DNA of 51,787 bases from Altibacter sp. (GTDB lineage Bacteria > Bacteroidota > Bacteroidia > Flavobacteriales > Flavobacteriaceae). The notes below the pieces were generated by a model. The model was not told the origin of the DNA. It did no database searches and saw nothing but the letters and a program-made list of their open reading frames with translations. A program made the translations under genes and the position numbers. The stretch lies in assembly GCA_002696485.1 (NCBI GenBank), contig NZTP01000094.1:12502-64288 (forward strand). Direction: 5' to 3'. This document shows, piece by piece, positions 8,807 through 17,087 of the stretch (position 1 is its first letter; each line of letters opens with the position of its first letter).

Positions 8807-8836
8807 AAAAAAGCAGATATTTTTTAAAATATCTGC
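8807..8836 (-). terminator. terminator-like hairpin directly before the orphan nuclease-like gene
   Basis: GCAGATATTTT (8813-8823) pairs perfectly with AAAATATCTGC (8826-8836). Read on the minus strand the hairpin is followed by six T (8812-8807) and then at once by the ATG at 8806. It looks like the terminator of the tra operon that ends at 8870, but its position also makes it the 5' leader of the next gene. Confidence 0.7.
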
Positions 8837-8869
8837 AAAGTAAAAGTAATTTTTTTTAAATACTACAAA

Positions 8870-9235
8870 TCAAAAAGGGACTTCCTCTTTAGGCCGTCTC
8901 GCCGTAACCTTCCATTCGCCATCCTGCTTTACTAATTTAAAAATGCCAGGTGTCTTGTCATAAGAAGTGGAATATTTGACCCAGGCAACATCGCCATCAA
9001 TAGTTTCTTCAATGACTTTAAAATTGGAATCTTTAGTGTCGCTTTTAACGAACATTGCCATTAGGTTTTTAAAATTGGCATAGCCTTCGGGCGTTGTATG
9101 TTCCTTAAGAGCTGCTTCATTGCCTTGATAGAAGCTTTCGGCAACAATTTGAGCAGTTTTGGCGGGTGTTGTACTTTCATTACCAGCACAGGCAAAAAAC
9201 AGCAATATGAGTGAGTAAATGACCATATTTTTCAT
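8870..9235 (-). CDS. small lipoprotein with DUF4878/NTF2-like domain, last gene of tra operon
   Basis: A 121-residue protein with a lipoprotein signal: a hydrophobic stretch IYSLILLFFAC with the Cys at about residue 17. The mature part (TTPAKTAQIVAESFYQGNEAAL, then a C-terminal FKLVKQDGEWKV strand pair, cited as separate segments) has the pattern of DUF4878 lipoproteins, which adopt an NTF2-like fold. It begins 7 bp after traN and closes the secretion operon before the hairpin at 8813-8836. A role as a surface, exclusion or channel-associated lipoprotein is possible but not shown by the sequence. An internal ATG at codon 4 is an alternative start. Confidence 0.7.
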   Translation of the reverse strand: MKNMVIYSLILLFFACAGNESTTPAKTAQIVAESFYQGNEAALKEHTTPEGYANFKNLMAMFVKSDTKDSNFKVIEETIDGDVAWVKYSTSYDKTPGIFKLVKQDGEWKVTARRPKEEVPF

Positions 9236-9242
9236 AACACTT

Positions 9243-10082
9243 CTAATTTGGGTTATTGATATATTTATGTGATACCTTCAATTTTAGGTTTCGTTCGCCA
9301 TTTTTCTCGTTAAGTTCTAAAATGACCCTTCGGTCGTCGCTCAAAGAGAATTTGGGCATCACGTAAACCAACCTTGCGGTTTCGTTTTCTGCTATTTTAG
9401 TTGGTTGGTTGTAAGTAAACAGAGGTTTTTGATAAAGACTTTGAAGTGATTTCTTTTTTCCTTTTTGTCTGGTCTGAACTGAAAAATCAAGAAAATTCAA
9501 ATCATAATCCAATGTAGATTTATTCTCAATTTGGATAACAAAGTAAAGTTCTTCTTTGTCAAAAACAATATTTTCAATCTTTAGAACAATGTTTTCATCA
9601 CGTTCTTTTATCCAACCTATTCTTTGTTTTCGGTCAAGCAGGTAGGAACAGAACTTTTGATAATAATAGATGCTATTCTCTATTTGCTCTTTTGGGGCAA
9701 CAATTCCTGTAGAATCAATAACGATAGGCTTTTCATTGCCTATACTACTTGATTTAGGAATAAAATAGTTCAGCTTTTCAAGATGCTTTTTATACCTTAC
9801 AATATACGAAAAAATTGAACCATTTCGGTTAATTATAAGCAGATTACTTTCCTTTCCGGGCTTCGCCTGTAACAGTCCAAAATATTGCTCTTTTTCACGA
9901 TTGTAGGTGAAAATAAAGTTTTCGGACCCTGTTATACCTTGCCGAATAGGCTCTGGGAAGAATAGAGCAACATTCTTTTGGTCATTGGCATAAATGGTAT
10001 CGAGTAGGTGTACGGATTGTGAATACCCTTTCGTAAAAAAGGAAAGTAGTACAAGGGTTGAAATGAAGATATGATTTTTCAT
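9243..10082 (-). CDS. traN: conjugative transposon protein TraN (VirB9-like)
   Basis: A 279-residue periplasmic protein with a signal peptide ending near SYSQS-like GYSQ (residues 1-21). The N-terminal part contains VALFFPEPIRQGITGSENF, the segment usual for TraN/DUF4138 proteins, which correspond to VirB9 of the outer-membrane core. The C-terminal part alternates beta strands (VLKIENIVFDKEELYFVIQI is typical). It follows traM by 30 bp and precedes the lipoprotein by 7 bp. The N-terminal domain binds the VirB10-like TraM in known systems. Length agrees with the family. Confidence 0.85.
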   Translation of the reverse strand: MKNHIFISTLVLLSFFTKGYSQSVHLLDTIYANDQKNVALFFPEPIRQGITGSENFIFTYNREKEQYFGLLQAKPGKESNLLIINRNGSIFSYIVRYKKHLEKLNYFIPKSSSIGNEKPIVIDSTGIVAPKEQIENSIYYYQKFCSYLLDRKQRIGWIKERDENIVLKIENIVFDKEELYFVIQIENKSTLDYDLNFLDFSVQTRQKGKKKSLQSLYQKPLFTYNQPTKIAENETARLVYVMPKFSLSDDRRVILELNEKNGERNLKLKVSHKYINNPN

Positions 10083-10112
10083 AAGAGTGAATTTAATTTT
10101 GGGATTATTGGC

Positions 10113-11060
10113 TTATAACTTGGGTTTTAAAATGAGTTTGTAATTGTTGAGTACAGTAACTTTTACATTACGGTTATTGCGCCGAAGCACTTTGCTAATC
10201 CCACCAACCTGTGGAACACTTGGAATATTGACATCTTGTATGATATCATCCAAGACCTCGCTTGTTGCTTCGGCTCGAAAACTATTTTGGACATAGATAC
10301 CCTCGCTTCCGTCCTGAAGGTCGAATGCTTTTAAACTTGTGGGATGATGCTCGATGTTTTCAATTTCTATAAGTGCACGATTTGGCTGAAAACTGATAAA
10401 ACCGAACACATTGGTGTTTTTGGGAATCAGCTTGCCGTTAATCGTCGCAGTTTTTGTCAATCGCATTCGTAACCGAGAATTAACCTTTACAACTTGGTCG
10501 CCATCGACAACCACATAAATAACGGCATCGGTAATTCCGGCAATTGAAGCATCTGTTTTAAGAGGTGCAGAAGCAAAAAACAGTTGATGTTCCAAACCTA
10601 TTTCTTTAGCTTTTATTTTTTGCTCGGCTCTGACTTCTACTGAATCGATTTTTTCGACAACTGTGTTGGTCATTCTTTTTACCCCTATATTTTGGTAGGT
10701 CCTATCCGAATATTTTATTCTTCCGGATTCATAGATACTATCCACGATTCGTTCTTTTTCCTTTTCGGGCAAGTCCTCATCATAGAAACCCAAAGAATCA
10801 ATCAGTTTTTCATCGTAAATACTTGGGGCATTGGTTTCCCTTACTTCCTTTAAATCATTTATGGCATCCAGTTTGGAATCGTATTCTTTCTGTTCTTCAT
10901 CCAGTTCGGGAATTAAAGTCTGTTCGAGGTTCTGATTTTCACTGTCATCATCGCCCATTATCATCACGGAATAGGCAATCAAGAATATGAGTACAGTGGC
11001 AATTACCACCGCAAATACTATTTTATTTTTTTCTATTTTCATAAGTTTGGATTTTATCAT
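10113..11060 (-). CDS. traM: conjugative transposon protein TraM (VirB10-like)
   Basis: A bitopic inner-membrane protein with one N-terminal membrane helix (VFAVVIATVLIFLIAYSVMI), then an acidic, helical linker and a C-terminal beta domain ending VTVLNNYKLILKPKL. These are the features of Transposon_TraM proteins, the VirB10-like part that bridges both membranes. The frame extends upstream to a TTG at 11078, but the ATG at 11060 or the ATG at 11042 (MKIEKNK) are better starts; I use 11060. The stop of traK at 11075 lies just upstream. In-operon with TraK and TraN as expected. Confidence 0.85.
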   Translation of the reverse strand: MIKSKLMKIEKNKIVFAVVIATVLIFLIAYSVMIMGDDDSENQNLEQTLIPELDEEQKEYDSKLDAINDLKEVRETNAPSIYDEKLIDSLGFYDEDLPEKEKERIVDSIYESGRIKYSDRTYQNIGVKRMTNTVVEKIDSVEVRAEQKIKAKEIGLEHQLFFASAPLKTDASIAGITDAVIYVVVDGDQVVKVNSRLRMRLTKTATINGKLIPKNTNVFGFISFQPNRALIEIENIEHHPTSLKAFDLQDGSEGIYVQNSFRAEATSEVLDDIIQDVNIPSVPQVGGISKVLRRNNRNVKVTVLNNYKLILKPKL

Positions 11061-11074
11061 TGCCGATGATTGAC

Positions 11075-11689
11075 TCAACTTTCATCGTTCAATTTTTTTA
11101 AAGTATTTTCAAAATAATTTGTTATCAAAAGCCCGTGAGGATTGTTGGGGAAATTTCTATCTACGGTAATAAGATTTCCAGTAGAAACCAGCTCATAGGT
11201 ATCAACGATAGAACCTCGATTGATTTCAAATACCGTTACAGCTCTAAAGGCATACTTTCCATTTTGTTCCTCGATTTGCGAATCGATGCTCAACACTTTC
11301 TGTACTAAAGAATATTGCAACAATCGGTTGTAAACACCATCGGCTTTTTTCTGACGATAAAGGTTGTCAACGGAACTATTGCCAAGCCATAGTGCTTTTT
11401 CTAAATTCCGCTCATAATTGCTGGCATCGATATTATAGAAGTAAGTGTGGAAAAGTTCAAGATGTGCCAAGGCTTCGACTTTGAAGTTTTCTTTTTGGGC
11501 AATCAATTTTAGTGGAATTATAGAGCCATCTGTGTTAATTGCAAATGCACTATTCAACGCTTTTTTGTTAATGTTATACGCCATCCAAACCGAAAAGAAA
11601 CTGGATAACGTAGCGCAGATAATTACTGCGAGTACAATAAAACGATTCATTTTCAGTACGGCATATATGTTCTTGTATGGTGTTTTCAT
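11075..11689 (-). CDS. traK: conjugative transposon protein TraK (VirB8-like)
   Basis: A 204-residue protein with a short cytoplasmic N-terminus (TPYKNIYAVLKMNRF), one membrane helix (FIVLAVIICATLSSFFSVW) and a periplasmic domain. This topology and the typical FHTYFYNID...NLEKALWLG segment mark TraK, the VirB8-like assembly factor of Bacteroidota conjugation systems. It begins 10 bp after traJ and ends just ahead of traM. Length fits the family (about 205 residues). Confidence 0.87.
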   Translation of the reverse strand: MKTPYKNIYAVLKMNRFIVLAVIICATLSSFFSVWMAYNINKKALNSAFAINTDGSIIPLKLIAQKENFKVEALAHLELFHTYFYNIDASNYERNLEKALWLGNSSVDNLYRQKKADGVYNRLLQYSLVQKVLSIDSQIEEQNGKYAFRAVTVFEINRGSIVDTYELVSTGNLITVDRNFPNNPHGLLITNYFENTLKKLNDES

Positions 11690-11699
11690 TATATGGGAT

Positions 11700-12542
11700 T
11701 TAATTGCTGAATAGTCTTAAGGTAAAAGACGTAGCGCGTCTATATAGTTTGAATTTTAGAAAAACGATAAATCCAACTGAACCGAGCTGTACAACTGGTG
11801 CAAAAAAGCCCTGGCCAAATTCAGTACCAAATAGGTTTGTCCAAAAGTTTGTATTGATTTCTGTATAAATGGCGTTGATAAAAACATTGACCAAAAAAAA
11901 TGCAGGAACGAGCATATATACTGCGGCGTACAATTTGAAGAAATTGTACGCCAGCGAACGAAACTTTTCAAAAACCGCCAAGCTGATGACCAATGGAAAA
12001 AATGCTTTCATTATTCCCAATAGGAAAAACCGTTCAGCTAAAAAGAGTGGATAAATAAACAGGTCGAGAATCCAAAGGAATACGCTGATGATAAAAGCGA
12101 AAATCTTGAAACCATATAACGGTGTGACCAAAGCTTCGTAGAGCAATGTCATTGCCATACTTGCCGCATCCAATAGACTTACTTCTTCTTCAAGAGGTAG
12201 GTCTTGCATCTGTAATGGTAAAAGCGCAGGTGCCGTTCCACGGTATTGACCCTCAATAGCCACGAGAATGCCATCAAAAAAACCGAGTATTTGGGTAGAA
12301 AAAATCACTAAAAGGACGACAGCAAAATTCTTCGCCAGTTCCCCAGGACTCAACCCCCAAGAATAACCATCCTTATCGGCAATTCCTTCATTATATTTTT
12401 TGAGGATATTGACCAAAAAGAACAGCACAGCAAGTGTTTTCATTCCCGCGATAGTGTACTGCGAAAATTCGCTTGCTTGTATGGTCTGAAATACCGTGTC
12501 TATATATTCCAACCCGATTCCTAAAATGATGGAAGCCGTCAT
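11700..12542 (-). CDS. traJ: conjugative transposon protein TraJ (VirB6-like membrane protein)
   Basis: A 280-residue polytopic membrane protein with about six hydrophobic helices: near residues 30-45, 75-95, 140-165, 165-190, 205-225 and 245-265. Its position between the VirB5-like gene (2 bp gap) and traK (10 bp gap) and its topology fit TraJ, the VirB6-like channel component. It is shorter than TraJ of CTnDOT. No catalytic motif is expected. Confidence 0.8.
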   Translation of the reverse strand: MTASIILGIGLEYIDTVFQTIQASEFSQYTIAGMKTLAVLFFLVNILKKYNEGIADKDGYSWGLSPGELAKNFAVVLLVIFSTQILGFFDGILVAIEGQYRGTAPALLPLQMQDLPLEEEVSLLDAASMAMTLLYEALVTPLYGFKIFAFIISVFLWILDLFIYPLFLAERFFLLGIMKAFFPLVISLAVFEKFRSLAYNFFKLYAAVYMLVPAFFLVNVFINAIYTEINTNFWTNLFGTEFGQGFFAPVVQLGSVGFIVFLKFKLYRRATSFTLRLFSN

Positions 12543-12544
12543 AT

Positions 12545-13114
12545 TTAATAACTTGTTTCTCGGTTATTGACCTTGTCCTGCATTTTTCTAAAAGATATAA
12601 TATCTCTATATCGCTTGGTTCTAATGGTAATGTTCGAGACCATTTCCTTGGATTCCTCTTCCTTCTTTTTCAAAACTTCAGCACGTTCTGCATCGCTCAT
12701 TTTTAAATAGTCGCTTGATAGGATTTCATCAATAAAATCCACCGTGTCCAAAGAGTTTTGTACGATGGCATCAAACGATTCTGCAATGCGCGATACTTCC
12801 TCTGGTTTAATGTAGGGCGAGTTTAATATGTCCTGTAAATCATTTTGCATAACTTCAATAAGCCTTTGGTTGTTACTTCCTATTTCTTCAACAGCTTTAA
12901 GTTGTCTAACTACATCTGAAACCTTCTCAATGCTTTCCTTTGCATCCTTCAAGAATTTTACAGATTTAATGAGTTGGCTTGTTTGTTTTGCGGATTCCAC
13001 CAGAGATTTTACCAAGCTGATAAAGTTGGTGTTGTCATAAACGGGCATCCCTTGGGCTTTTATGTTTAAGCTGAACAAGAGCGCCATTGCGAGTAATAAA
13101 ATTCTTGATTTCAT
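12545..13114 (-). CDS. conjugal transfer protein, TraI/VirB5-like
   Basis: A 189-residue secreted helical protein. It has a signal peptide (LLLAMALLFSLNIKAQG, cleavage near residue 21) and then MPVYDNTNFISLVKSLVESA, close to the start of TrbJ/VirB5-type proteins, which carry a V-Y-D-x-T-N-F motif. The rest is predicted coiled-coil helices with many Glu and Lys. VirB5-like proteins cap or contact the conjugative pilus. It lies between the traG ATPase (13 bp) and traJ (2 bp). In CTnDOT numbering this place belongs to TraI. Moderately sure. Confidence 0.72.
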   Translation of the reverse strand: MKSRILLLAMALLFSLNIKAQGMPVYDNTNFISLVKSLVESAKQTSQLIKSVKFLKDAKESIEKVSDVVRQLKAVEEIGSNNQRLIEVMQNDLQDILNSPYIKPEEVSRIAESFDAIVQNSLDTVDFIDEILSSDYLKMSDAERAEVLKKKEEESKEMVSNITIRTKRYRDIISFRKMQDKVNNRETSY

Positions 13115-13127
13115 AATTTCTTTGATT

Positions 13128-15524
13128 TTAAGATGAATATTCTGTGATTGCTTTTTCCATATTTTGATGCTTTTCGTAAAGCTTCATTATTTCTTCATTT
13201 TCAGTACCATCTGTTAAGTATGCTGCGTAAACTTCCTTCGGTACTTCCAATCGGAAAATGTTGCTTTCCTTTCCGATTTTGATGAACATTTCGGTGTATT
13301 TGCGGGGTCCGGTCAAATTATTTTTAATCGATTTCAATTGGTTTAAATCGTGACTGGATAGATTCAATCGTTTTTGTAGTTCAACATACCCTTTCTCATT
13401 ATGAAGGCTGTAAATAACCTGCGTATTTTCAAGAATACTTGCCGATGTTGAATTGTTTGGAAGTTGATTGATGGATTGAAGGATGATGCCAATGGCGCCA
13501 TTTTGTTTACGAATAGCTTGATAATAGAATTCCACACTTTCCAATACATTTTCAAATTTCAGTTGTTTGGCAAACTCGTCGAAAAGTATGATACCTTTTT
13601 CGGCACGGTTTTTCCAAATAGTACGCTGAATCGCAGATTTTATCAGCTTCAACATTACGGAAAGGATTTCCTTATTGTCCTTTACTTCGTCCAATTCAAA
13701 AACAATAAGACGTTTATCCTCAATTTTATAGGTCTGGTCTTCACTGACTTCAAATAGAAAACTATATAGACCATCGCCGACATACTCTGACATCACGTGC
13801 AAAAAACTCGTAATATTGAAGTAGTCGGGATGGATTTTAAGGGTGCTCAAAAGGTCTTTCTGATTCCCTTCTATAAAATGGTAAAACCCATCCAAAGAAT
13901 GGTTTTCGGGTGTGCTATCGTAATAATGGCGCAAAATCTTTTTAACCGAAACAGATTGTGCCTTTGTTACTTTCAAATCAGAAGCAAAAAGTTCAAAAAG
14001 GAACACGGACAAATCTTCCAAACGTTCCGGTGTCAGGTCATTTTGGTTGCTGATGTAAAAAGGATTGATACCCAAATTCTTTCCGCTTTCATAACGAAGC
14101 ACCGTATATTTTTCAGGATAAAGTTTGGCAAATTTGGTGTATGAGCCACCGAGGTCAATAATGACCAAGCGAACCCCACTCTCGAAATATTGACGCAGGA
14201 TATTATTGGCCAAAAAGGATTTGCCTTCGCCTGTTGGGGCAAAAATGGCAAAGTTGCGTGCCTTGATGCGTTTCTTGCGTTCGTCCCAAACATCCTTTAA
14301 AACGGGAATGTTATGCTCACGGTCATTAAAGATGATTCCAGTGGCATCGGACTTGTAGTTGGTGTTGTTAATGAACAGGCACAAAGCGTGTTTTAAATCG
14401 GTAACATATAAATCCTGATTTGAAAAGTTGGAAGAATAGCAGCAGTAGCTGTTCAGTATATAATTTTTGCGTTCTTCGCCTCTTGGGTAATAGGGAACAA
14501 TATCCAGTTCTTTGAATTCGGTCTTAATTTTTGAACCGATACGGCTCAAATTCTCTGGATTCTTATCCCAAAAAATGATATTCAAATGACCACGGATAAT
14601 CCGTGCATTGTCGTCAGCATTGATTTGGTCAAGAATGTGCTGGATTTTGCCAAGAACTACCTTATTCTGTGAACCAAAATTGGAACTTTTTTTGAGTTCC
14701 TCTATTTTCTTATCGAGTAGTTTGCGCCACTTCTGTTTATCATCGAGATAAAGAATTTGATTGACAATATGATTTTCGTTCAAGGTCAGACCCAGACCAT
14801 CAATAAATCCTTGGTGGAAAACAAAGTCATCTGAAGTAAACCGTTCGTTGGTTTTACTGCTTTGTACACTTTCGCCAAAGCATAGTTCACTATTGATGGC
14901 AAGAGCATCAAAGTAATTTTCGCCGATGTTGACATTCAATTTCTCTAAAAGGATATCAGTATCAAAATCTTCGTTGAAACCATTGAAATAACCATTGGTC
15001 AGACTGTGGATTTCCTTTGCTTCAAGCGGAATAAATTCCATCTTTCTGCTATTATTGATAAAGGAAACAGAATCGCTGACCGAGTTAATAAAGCTGCTCA
15101 AGTTATCATCCAGCTTTTGAATAATATCCTTTGAAATTTTTCGAAAAGGATTCACATATTTAGGATTGTTCAATGCCTTGTTTTTCGTCAGTATGAAGAA
15201 TAGAAAACATTTATGTTCCATATACTCGCGACCTTTAAAATGGTCGTGAGTGGCTTTTTCCAAAAAGGTAGAATTCGGCAGTTGGTTTGAAGCATAGGAT
15301 TTCTTTATATAGACATCCTGTTTATGTACGACAGTGCCAACAGGCAAGGACTTCAACGCTTGAAACCACGCCCCGTGTATATCCTCAAAATCCTTCTCGG
15401 AAAGTGAGTAGATTTCAGGCAATATCCCTTCATAACAAAGTATCAGATTTCCATTGTTGGCAAAAATGATATTGTCCTGAATATCTGTAATTGGGCGATA
15501 TGCCGATAGGTTAATCTTCTTCAT
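13128..15524 (-). CDS. traG: conjugation system ATPase TraG (VirB4-like)
   Basis: About 798 residues. The P-loop FAPTGEGKSFLAN lies near residue 430, Walker B IILFDEFAKQLKF near 650, and ILQSINQLPNN follows as a motor motif; these are VirB4 features. VirB4 powers pilus assembly and substrate transfer at the inner membrane. The open frame extends 27 codons further upstream into the neighbouring gene, but the MKKINLSAYRPITDI start at 15524 is the usual beginning of this family and overlaps the preceding gene by only 14 bp. Third gene of the tra operon. Confidence 0.92.
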   Translation of the reverse strand: MKKINLSAYRPITDIQDNIIFANNGNLILCYEGILPEIYSLSEKDFEDIHGAWFQALKSLPVGTVVHKQDVYIKKSYASNQLPNSTFLEKATHDHFKGREYMEHKCFLFFILTKNKALNNPKYVNPFRKISKDIIQKLDDNLSSFINSVSDSVSFINNSRKMEFIPLEAKEIHSLTNGYFNGFNEDFDTDILLEKLNVNIGENYFDALAINSELCFGESVQSSKTNERFTSDDFVFHQGFIDGLGLTLNENHIVNQILYLDDKQKWRKLLDKKIEELKKSSNFGSQNKVVLGKIQHILDQINADDNARIIRGHLNIIFWDKNPENLSRIGSKIKTEFKELDIVPYYPRGEERKNYILNSYCCYSSNFSNQDLYVTDLKHALCLFINNTNYKSDATGIIFNDREHNIPVLKDVWDERKKRIKARNFAIFAPTGEGKSFLANNILRQYFESGVRLVIIDLGGSYTKFAKLYPEKYTVLRYESGKNLGINPFYISNQNDLTPERLEDLSVFLFELFASDLKVTKAQSVSVKKILRHYYDSTPENHSLDGFYHFIEGNQKDLLSTLKIHPDYFNITSFLHVMSEYVGDGLYSFLFEVSEDQTYKIEDKRLIVFELDEVKDNKEILSVMLKLIKSAIQRTIWKNRAEKGIILFDEFAKQLKFENVLESVEFYYQAIRKQNGAIGIILQSINQLPNNSTSASILENTQVIYSLHNEKGYVELQKRLNLSSHDLNQLKSIKNNLTGPRKYTEMFIKIGKESNIFRLEVPKEVYAAYLTDGTENEEIMKLYEKHQNMEKAITEYSS

Positions 15525-15795
15525 AGTCAAAGCCGGAATTTCTTTTGTTACTAATGATTTTTGGGAAGGCTTTTGCCATTTGGAACAGCTGCGGATTATT
15601 GGCAATTCGGGTCAAGGCGATAAAAAGCATTGAATTGACTATCAGCACGCCGATAATGATTCCAAAGCTGAACGAAAATATGATGACCAAGAGCGAAGCC
15701 ACTATGGAAATCATCATTAATGCGAACAGCGAAATAGGCAGCCCAAAAATGACCGCCCTTTTCCTGATGTTTTTATAGACCTCGAACCGCTTCAT
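15511..15795 (-). CDS. traF: conjugative transposon protein TraF (DUF4133, VirB3-like)
   Basis: A 94-residue membrane protein with a basic N-terminus (KRFEVYKNIRKRAVIFGLP) and two closely spaced hydrophobic helices (about residues 18-45 and 45-62). This is the pattern of DUF4133, the VirB3-like partner of the VirB4 ATPase. Its start overlaps the stop of the pilin-like gene (TAATG) and its end overlaps the start of traG by 14 bp, so all three are translationally linked. Confidence 0.85.
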   Translation of the reverse strand: MKRFEVYKNIRKRAVIFGLPISLFALMMISIVASLLVIIFSFSFGIIIGVLIVNSMLFIALTRIANNPQLFQMAKAFPKIISNKRNSGFDYEED

Positions 15796-16082
15796 TATAC
15801 CACGATTGAGATTAGGTAAGTAAAGATGCCTACGACTGCGCCTGCGATTAGGACAAAGACCAATACACGGGTAATTCCTTTTTTCAGGTCTGCGTTTTCG
15901 CCAAAGAAATGCCCTGCATTGAACAGAAAGCCAATGAGGAAGATGACACCGAGAATTATTGGAAAGATGGTTCTGATGGTATCGGAAACGTCATTGACCG
16001 AATCTTCGATACCACCGATTTGTGCAAAAGTGGGTACTGAAATTAAGGACAGTACCATCAATAGAAATATTGATTTTTTCAT
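15795..16082 (-). CDS. traE: conjugative transposon protein TraE (DUF4134, VirB2 pilin-like)
   Basis: A 95-residue protein with a signal peptide (SIFLLMVLSLISVPTFAQIGG) and two hydrophobic helices in the mature part (FPIILGVIFLIGFLFNAGHF and ITRVLVFVLIAGAVVGIF). This matches DUF4134 proteins, which have the size and topology of VirB2 pilins. It is the first gene of the tra operon. The promoter must lie in the divergent interval to the amidase gene. Confidence 0.85.
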   Translation of the reverse strand: MKKSIFLLMVLSLISVPTFAQIGGIEDSVNDVSDTIRTIFPIILGVIFLIGFLFNAGHFFGENADLKKGITRVLVFVLIAGAVVGIFTYLISIVV

Positions 16083-16251
16083 AACTGTTCGTTTTTATGC
16101 CTGATTGAAGGCTGTTTATGGTTGAACTTTTGCGAAATCTATTATGAAAAGATGCTATAGAATAAAAATCCCCAAACTTTAACGCCAATTCCTGTTAAAC
16201 TTTGGAATATTCTTATGGATTGGATGAATTCTTTGAAAATTGTGCATTCAA
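16083..16251. other. divergent intergenic region between tra operon and amidase
   Basis: About 170 bp separate the divergent traE and amidase starts, so promoters for both must lie here. I see no exact TANNTTTG element; the closest is TAAACTTTGG around 16196-16205, which has one base too many between TA and TTTG. No strong dyad is visible. Confidence 0.4.
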
Positions 16252-16896
16252 ATGAATAGTATGACTCATTTACTCAACTTATTACTTCTTGTTATTTGGC
16301 TTCTACCATTGAACGATTTTGGTCAATCCATAGAAACCCGAAAAACCATCATCGTAATCGATGCTGGCCACGGTGGTACTGACCCTGGTGCAATTGGCAT
16401 CAACGGAATTCAAGAAAAGGATATGGTACTCCAAGTAGCCCATCAAATTGTAAACCTGAATAAAAATCTATTTGCGAATACTTACGAAATCTACTTAACC
16501 AGATACCACGATAGTTTAATTTCCTTAAAGGATAGGGCAACATTACCAAGAAAGCTAAATGCCGATTTGTTTGTTTCCTTGCATTGCAATCATTCAGGTA
16601 ATTCAACTGCTGAAGGTGTAGAAATCTACGTACCGAAAAAAGGAAATTATATTCGAGAATCCATTCAAATGGCTTTTCAAGTTCTAAAAGGATTAAGAAG
16701 GAATATAGGTTATAAGAGTAGAGGTGTGAAGTTCAATAACTTTCAAGTCCTTCGGGAAACGGTAGATTATTGTCCCACAGTTCTTATAGAATTGGGTTTC
16801 CTCTCAAATATTGATGAAGCGCAGCATCTCACCGAAGAAGAAAATATTATTGCTATTGCGCTGTCTATTTTAAGTGGTTTAAAGATTAAAAAGTAA
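16252..16896 (+). CDS. N-acetylmuramoyl-L-alanine amidase (Amidase_3 type)
   Basis: About 214 residues with a signal peptide (LLNLLLLVIWLLPLNDFGQS) followed by the zinc amidase domain. The metal ligands can be seen: His in VIDAGHGGTDPGA, Glu in NGIQEKDMV and His in SLHCNHSG; the catalytic Glu is in VLIELGFLSN. The enzyme splits the bond between muramic acid and the peptide stem in the periplasm. In an ICE it probably opens the wall for the conjugation channel, although the gene points away from the tra operon. The open frame begins with a TTG at 16240; ATG 16252 or 16261 are better starts. Confidence 0.85.
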   Translation: MNSMTHLLNLLLLVIWLLPLNDFGQSIETRKTIIVIDAGHGGTDPGAIGINGIQEKDMVLQVAHQIVNLNKNLFANTYEIYLTRYHDSLISLKDRATLPRKLNADLFVSLHCNHSGNSTAEGVEIYVPKKGNYIRESIQMAFQVLKGLRRNIGYKSRGVKFNNFQVLRETVDYCPTVLIELGFLSNIDEAQHLTEEENIIAIALSILSGLKIKK

Positions 16897-16900
16897 GGTT

Positions 16901-16996
16901 ATGAAAGAGTTATTTTATGAAGTAGTAAAAAGCATAGTGAACCTTTTAAAAGTTAGCTTTATGGAATTTGTCAGAAACCTAAAAAGAAAGAAATGA
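16901..16996 (+). CDS. possible 31-residue peptide after the amidase
   Basis: ATG at 16901, four bases after the amidase stop, opens a frame of 31 codons to a TGA at 16996. The peptide is amphipathic and basic (LFYEVVKSIVNLLKV, then FVRNLKRKK). Tight spacing suggests co-translation with the amidase, but the frame is short enough to be chance. No family is recognised. Confidence 0.3.
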   Translation: MKELFYEVVKSIVNLLKVSFMEFVRNLKRKK

Positions 16997-17087
16997 TTTA
17001 TTTTACCCTAAATCCAGAAATTCAATGAACTAATTGTTTTTTAAGATATAATTATTGGCGCATCAATATTTCATATCAAAACAGAAA

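Noticed and set aside
13128-15605. Longer TraG start at 15605
   Set aside because: The additional 27 residues overlap the traF coding region and do not look like a VirB4 N-terminus; ATG 15524 gives the usual start.
16997-17087. Interval downstream of the RT as the place of the retron RNA
   Set aside because: It is AT-rich, shows no stable stem, and retron RNAs lie upstream of the RT; the other two intervals are better candidates.
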